DNA from: a bacterium | GTDB lineage: Bacteria > Patescibacteriota > Gracilibacteria > JAUYGZ01 | Reading direction: 5' to 3' | Length of the DNA stretch: 9,035 bases | Assembly (NCBI GenBank): GCA_030699855.1 | Contig: JAUYKR010000140.1 | Span: forward strand, 1-9,035 | In this document: piece by piece, positions 6,161-9,035 of the stretch | How the letters are laid out: each line of letters begins with the position of its first letter | Position numbering within the stretch: position 1 is the stretch's first letter | Notes under the pieces: model-generated | Told to the model about the DNA's origin: nothing | Database searches by the model: none | What the model saw: the letters and a program-made list of their open reading frames with translations, nothing else | Position numbers and translations under genes: made by a program

Positions 6161-7648
6161 TTATTCTTTCACGGAAAAAGCGAGACTCATTCCTGATTCC
6201 AGGTGTTCAGATATGTGACAGTGCAACATCCATTGGCCGGGATTGCTCATTTCCACCAGGAGGTCAACCGTGTCGCCGGTCTGAACCAAGGCGGTGTCTT
6301 TCCAGGCCAGATTATCAGTTGCCACTCCGTTCGTCGCGAGAACCAGAAAGCGCTGGCCATGGATATGTATAGGGTGCTGCATCGGATGCGTGGAGGATGG
6401 GTCGTTGATCAGTCTGATTTTAATGATTTCTCCCCGCTGAAAAGACCAGTCGATATCTTCATTTACCTTTCCGGTCTGTTCGTCCACCAGCTTCCAGGTC
6501 ACCATGTCGGTTGTCATATGAGCATTCATCATGCCCATCTCGTCTTCCCACTCGATTTTTTCTGATGATCCCATGTCCATCATGGCCATGCCACCATGTC
6601 CCATGTCCATGCTCAGGCGCAGAATTTTGTCGGGAGCAGTATTCAGGCGGTCTCGATAGGGCTTGAATTCGGCGAGTAGTCCTTCATTGATTCGAAGTTT
6701 GGAAAACTCCTCCACTTTTGAGGTAGCCACATTCTCGCCGGAGACTTCGATTGAAGTCAGGACTTGAGTCGACTGCGGTGTTTCATTTAAGAGAGCATAA
6801 GTTCCCGGCTCGGAAAAGAGCACTTCCACGGTAGCCCGCTCAGAAGGGGAGAGGATCAGCTCGCTCTCAAACTGTTCCTGCTCAAGCTTTCCCCCGTCGC
6901 TTCCCACTAGCTTCATTGGCAGATCGGGAAGAACCAGTCGATAAGGACGGGCGCTTGACGCGTTTAAAAGGTGGAAGCGCAGTATTTCTCCTGCCACGGC
7001 ATCCATGCTGTAGTCTGTGTCGCCGTTGACGAGAAAGGTGTTGCCGTAGCGTCCCATCAGAGCGTGGTCAACGATGTCGGAGAACGGTGCTATACCATTT
7101 TCTGTCATTAAAATATCATCAATGACCAGAGCGACTTCTCGATCTGCCGGATTCCAGTAGTCGGGATCAGAAGGTTCGACGATAAACAGCCCGTATAATC
7201 CCATTTCCTGAGCGTAGTCTTCGCGAAGGTGAGGGTGATACCAGTAGACACCGGCATCGGGGAAGTCGAGTTCATATTTGAAGCTTTCACCTAGCTGAAT
7301 TGGATCTTGAACCAGGTGAGTGCCGTCAAACTCGCTCTTCATCCGCACTCCATGGGAGTGCAACAAGGTGGGAATTGGGGTTTGATTTATCAAGTTTAGA
7401 GCGATGCTCGCTCCCTGAGGAATTCGGAGGGTAGGGCCGGGGATGGAGCCGTTGTAAGCGAACATTTTCACCTGTTTTTCTTCAATCGTCTTTACCACCT
7501 CCTGAGCGGTCAGCGTGTAACTGTCGCCATCGTGCAGGGATACCTCCTGAGTCGGCTGGGAGTTTTGGACGGTAGGTTCGGCGGTACAGGCGCTCAGCGA
7601 GAGCGCTAGCGAAGCCAGAAGAAAGATTTTTGAAAAACGTCTGGACAT
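6161..7648 (-). CDS. Multicopper oxidase, lipoprotein type, putative cuprous oxidase
   Basis: 495 residues from the ATG at 7648 (MSRRFSKIFLLASLAL). The frame is open upstream to 7687, but this start gives a clean signal peptide ending in lipobox LSAC, with Cys21. Copper ligands of the trinuclear centre are all visible: HSHG (His97, His99), WYHPH (His138, His140), HPIHIH (His428, His430) and HCH (His476, His478). The type 1 site is His425, Cys477, His482 and the axial Met487. A Met-rich insert (about 346-384, MDMGHGGMAMMDMG and then DEMGMMNAHM) resembles the copper-gathering segment of cuprous oxidases such as CueO. Expected role: oxidise Cu(I) to less toxic Cu(II) on the outer face of the membrane with O2 as acceptor. 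It starts 19 bases after the csoR stop, so it is co-transcribed. Confidence 0.95.
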   Translation of the reverse strand: MSRRFSKIFLLASLALSLSACTAEPTVQNSQPTQEVSLHDGDSYTLTAQEVVKTIEEKQVKMFAYNGSIPGPTLRIPQGASIALNLINQTPIPTLLHSHGVRMKSEFDGTHLVQDPIQLGESFKYELDFPDAGVYWYHPHLREDYAQEMGLYGLFIVEPSDPDYWNPADREVALVIDDILMTENGIAPFSDIVDHALMGRYGNTFLVNGDTDYSMDAVAGEILRFHLLNASSARPYRLVLPDLPMKLVGSDGGKLEQEQFESELILSPSERATVEVLFSEPGTYALLNETPQSTQVLTSIEVSGENVATSKVEEFSKLRINEGLLAEFKPYRDRLNTAPDKILRLSMDMGHGGMAMMDMGSSEKIEWEDEMGMMNAHMTTDMVTWKLVDEQTGKVNEDIDWSFQRGEIIKIRLINDPSSTHPMQHPIHIHGQRFLVLATNGVATDNLAWKDTALVQTGDTVDLLVEMSNPGQWMLHCHISEHLESGMSLAFSVKE

Positions 7649-7667
7649 ACGATGTAAAAAATATGGG

Positions 7668-7943
7668 CTACCGTCCGGAGAGTCCACAGACGCGAACGAT
7701 TTCTTTTATAAACTTTTCTTTTTTACCAGGATTGTTCGATCCCAGGTGTTCAGCGCCGCAGGTGTTCAGATGGCTTTCCAAAATGAGCGGAGCCACGCCC
7801 TTTATTGATCCCTGCAGGGCCAATACCTGGGTGAGGATGTCGGCGCAGTATTTTTCTTCCTCGACCATCTTTATAATGCCATCGATCTGACCTTTGGCGC
7901 GCTTAAGGCGGGAGAGGGCCTTGCCTTTGTAGGGCTGAATCAT
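7668..7943 (-). CDS. csoR: Copper-sensing transcriptional repressor (CsoR family)
   Basis: 91 residues, normal for the CsoR/DUF156 family. The four-helix fold is marked by ALSRLKRAKGQIDGIIKMVEEEKYCADILTQVLALQGSI (in order, residues 9-46). Cu(I) ligands match the CsoR Cys-His-Cys set: Cys33, His58 (LESHLNTC) and Cys62, with Tyr32 preceding the first Cys as in Mycobacterium CsoR. This set favours copper over nickel (RcnR) or formaldehyde (FrmR) relatives. Apo-CsoR binds its operator and Cu(I) releases it. Being the first gene of the copper operon, with an inverted repeat over its own promoter, it very likely represses itself and the downstream genes. The ATG at 7943 has no Shine-Dalgarno and lies under 20 bases from the predicted transcript start. 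An extra Cys86 occurs near the C-terminus. Confidence 0.95.
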   Translation of the reverse strand: MIQPYKGKALSRLKRAKGQIDGIIKMVEEEKYCADILTQVLALQGSIKGVAPLILESHLNTCGAEHLGSNNPGKKEKFIKEIVRVCGLSGR

Positions 7944-7957
7944 AAGTATTTATTAAT

Positions 7958-7978
7958 TACCTATACCCAGTATAGGTA
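7958..7978 (-). promoter_or_regulatory. Predicted CsoR operator, perfect 9-bp inverted repeat
   Basis: The half-sites TACCTATAC (7958-7966) and GTATAGGTA (7970-7978) are exact reverse complements with a 3-base spacer, CCA. CsoR operators are GC-tract palindromes of the TACC...GGTA kind. This one begins 15 bases upstream of the csoR start and covers the predicted -10 box, so bound repressor would exclude RNA polymerase. Assignment to CsoR is by position and symmetry. Confidence 0.75.
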
Positions 7979-7997
7979 TAGGAGATTTCTGAGTCAA
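7969..7997 (-). promoter_or_regulatory. Predicted sigma-70-type promoter of the copper operon
   Basis: On the minus strand, TTGACT (-35, 7992-7997) is separated by 17 bases from TATACT (-10, 7969-7974). Both hexamers are 5/6 matches to consensus with ideal spacing. Initiation would fall near 7961-7963, leaving a leader of only about 18-20 bases before the csoR ATG. The -10 box lies inside the inverted repeat, which supports direct repression. Confidence 0.75.
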
Positions 7998-8063
7998 ACA
8001 AAAAGAGGGACTTGATCCTGAGCTGGCTTGAGGTAGCTTAATAAGAGTGTTATTCCCGACAAC

Positions 8064-8804
8064 ATGATTCGCTTTCGCTTCATCGAGCTCGATCTTCTCC
8101 GATCCCTAGCCATTGCCGGTATGATTATTTACCATACTGCCTATCTGCTTGATTTCTTTGAACTCGTTTTGCTTGAACTCAGGCAGGGGGCTTGGCTTAT
8201 CCTGGCCTATTTTGTTCAGTTATCCTTCCTGGGACTTGTGGGAATTTGTTTAGCTATTTCCTGGCAGAGGCACCGGCAAAAAGGTGAAGTTTTTCTTTCT
8301 TTCGCCAGTCGGCAGACTAAGCGGGCGGGAATTGTTTTTGGCTGCGGTCTGTTGGTAACCTTCGTGACCTGGCTGGTCATTCCTGATCAATATGTCCGCT
8401 TTGGAGTCCTCCATTTCATCGGCCTCAGCATCTTCTTGCTGATCCCCCTGTCGGGTAGGCCGCTGCTTTGCGGTCTGTTGGCCGCCACGATGTTTCTCTT
8501 TACATCATTTGTCCACGGCATTTCGGTACCAACAGCATGGCTTATTTTCGTTGGGTTTTCCTATCCTTTTTCAAGTGTCGACTACTTCCCCCTGTTTCCA
8601 TGGCTCGGAGTGGTCTTGATTGGTATCGCGGTGGGGCACCTGCTGTACCAGGGTGATCGAAGAAGATTCCCCATGTTGAAGCTTGCGGAAGGCCAGTCTG
8701 GAAATCTTTTGCTCCTAACCAGCAGGAATTCTCTGATAGTCTATCTCACCCATGTTCCGGTTCTTTACGCGGCCATCGGAGCTGCGTCATACCTGCTCCA
8801 CTGA
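8064..8804 (+). CDS. DUF1624 / HGSNAT-like polytopic membrane protein
   Basis: 246 residues, mostly hydrophobic, with about seven membrane segments. It resembles the DUF1624 (heparan-alpha-glucosaminide N-acetyltransferase-like) membrane acyltransferases. The opening RFRFIELDLLRSLAIAGM (3-20) followed by IYH (22-24) matches the family start. RFGVLHFIGLSIFLLIPL (112-129), VDYFPLFPWLGVVLIG (172-187) and SRNSLIVYLTHVPVL (220-234) are the other family-like segments. His24, His117 and His230 are candidate functional residues. Relatives acylate sugars or envelope molecules using cytoplasmic acetyl-CoA; the substrate here is unknown. It is divergent from csoR with 120 bases between them and ends 70 bases before the tRNA. 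No clear Shine-Dalgarno is seen (TATTCCCGACAAC before the ATG), and no strong promoter of its own could be picked out. Confidence 0.82.
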   Translation: MIRFRFIELDLLRSLAIAGMIIYHTAYLLDFFELVLLELRQGAWLILAYFVQLSFLGLVGICLAISWQRHRQKGEVFLSFASRQTKRAGIVFGCGLLVTFVTWLVIPDQYVRFGVLHFIGLSIFLLIPLSGRPLLCGLLAATMFLFTSFVHGISVPTAWLIFVGFSYPFSSVDYFPLFPWLGVVLIGIAVGHLLYQGDRRRFPMLKLAEGQSGNLLLLTSRNSLIVYLTHVPVLYAAIGAASYLLH

Positions 8805-8874
8805 AGCCTTTTTCTTTTTCCTCCAGGCATATACAATCAGCGCAGAGAACTTGTCCTTTGTTCTTTTACCTATC

Positions 8875-8950
8875 GGGCCCGTAGCTCAGTGGTCAGAGCA
8901 GTTCGCTCATAACGAATTGGTCCCTGGTTCAAGTCCAGGCGGGCCCACCA
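8875..8950 (+). tRNA. tRNA with CAU anticodon (tRNA-Met or lysidine-type tRNA-Ile)
   Basis: A complete cloverleaf is readable. The acceptor stem GGGCCCG (8875-8881) pairs with CGGGCCC (8940-8946) in seven Watson-Crick pairs. The D stem is GCTC/GAGC (8884-8887, 8896-8899). The anticodon stem is GTTCG/CGAAT (8901-8905, 8913-8917) with loop CTCATAA and anticodon CAT at 8908-8910. The variable loop has 5 bases. The T stem CCTGG/CCAGG (8923-8927, 8935-8939) encloses TTCAAGT. The discriminator is A and CCA is encoded. Paired position 1-72 (G-C) argues against initiator tRNA, which needs a 1-72 mismatch. Elongator Met and the Ile2 (AUA) isoacceptor cannot be told apart with certainty by eye. A weak TACAAT -10-like box sits at 8832-8837. 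Confidence 0.95.
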
Positions 8951-8967
8951 ATTAGAACTTTAGAGGG

Positions 8968-9035
8968 TCATCTAGCTCCAATCCGATTGCGGAGAAGTAG
9001 AGAAGCCGCGAAGATGCCAGCTATCAAGATGATTT
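8968..9035 (-). CDS. C-terminal end of a probable membrane protein (runs off right edge)
   Basis: Reading the minus strand from the window's right edge, one frame gives 21 codons ending in TGA at 8968-8970: a hydrophobic run IILIAGIFAASLLL followed by RNRIGAR. A membrane helix capped by a short basic cytoplasmic tail is typical of the end of an integral membrane protein. Of the other two minus frames, one stops at its fourth codon and the other gives an unremarkable peptide. The 17 bases between the tRNA end and this stop hold nothing else, so gene and tRNA would converge. Only the tail is visible, so no family can be given. Confidence 0.4.
   Translation of the reverse strand, partial: IILIAGIFAASLLLRNRIGAR

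Noticed and set aside
7649..7687. Longer N-terminus of the multicopper oxidase (13 extra residues)
   Set aside because: It would overlap the csoR coding end and add polar residues before a signal peptide that is complete from the Met at 7648.
8012..8042. Promoter for the DUF1624 gene (TTGATC with CTTAAT)
   Set aside because: Spacing of 19 bases and only four matches in the -10 box; too weak to annotate.
9014..9035. Plus-strand ATG near the right edge (MPAIKMI)
   Set aside because: Only seven codons are visible and there is no ribosome-binding site; the minus-strand frame ending in a membrane helix is the better reading.

Overview
The window is a compact bacterial stretch with nine complete protein genes, two partial ones at its edges and one tRNA. 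Seven of the complete genes, plus the truncated left-edge gene, lie head to tail on the minus strand with gaps of about 6 to 68 bases. The organism is free of obvious stop-codon reassignment (TAA, TAG and TGA are all used as stops) and has mid-range base composition. Most minus-strand starts lack a Shine-Dalgarno sequence and follow AT-rich leaders. An ATP-cone/Mrr-type nuclease, lipoprotein-anchored enzymes and very tight packing would fit a candidate-phylum (Patescibacteria/CPR-like) or similar small genome, but this is an inference from gene content and not a firm assignment.

The core, about 7997 down to 2587 on the minus strand, is a copper-handling operon. A promoter (TTGACT, 17 bases, TATACT) carries a perfect 9-bp inverted repeat over its -10 box. 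It precedes csoR (Cu(I) sensor), a lipoprotein-type multicopper oxidase, a small membrane protein with a Met-rich duplicated tail, the Cu(I)-exporting P1B-type ATPase copA, and an Asp-box (BNR) beta-propeller lipoprotein. In outline, CsoR would release the promoter on binding Cu(I). CopA would expel Cu(I), the oxidase would convert it to Cu(II) outside the membrane, and the Met-rich protein and propeller lipoprotein would bind or pass on copper at the membrane face.

Downstream on the same strand (2549 to 1) come an ICMT/PEMT-like membrane methyltransferase (the superfamily of CzcN in metal-resistance loci), a DUF4349 membrane protein, an ATP-cone plus Mrr-like PD-(D/E)XK nuclease, and a truncated unrecognised ORF. 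No convincing terminator is visible between any of these genes, so read-through from the copper promoter is possible.

To the right, divergent from csoR, is a DUF1624-type polytopic membrane protein (8064-8804, plus strand). It is followed by a CAU-anticodon tRNA with encoded CCA (8875-8950). At the extreme right edge is the likely C-terminus of a minus-strand membrane protein. No mobile elements, CRISPR arrays or rRNA genes were seen, and no gene-free stretch exceeds 300 bases.
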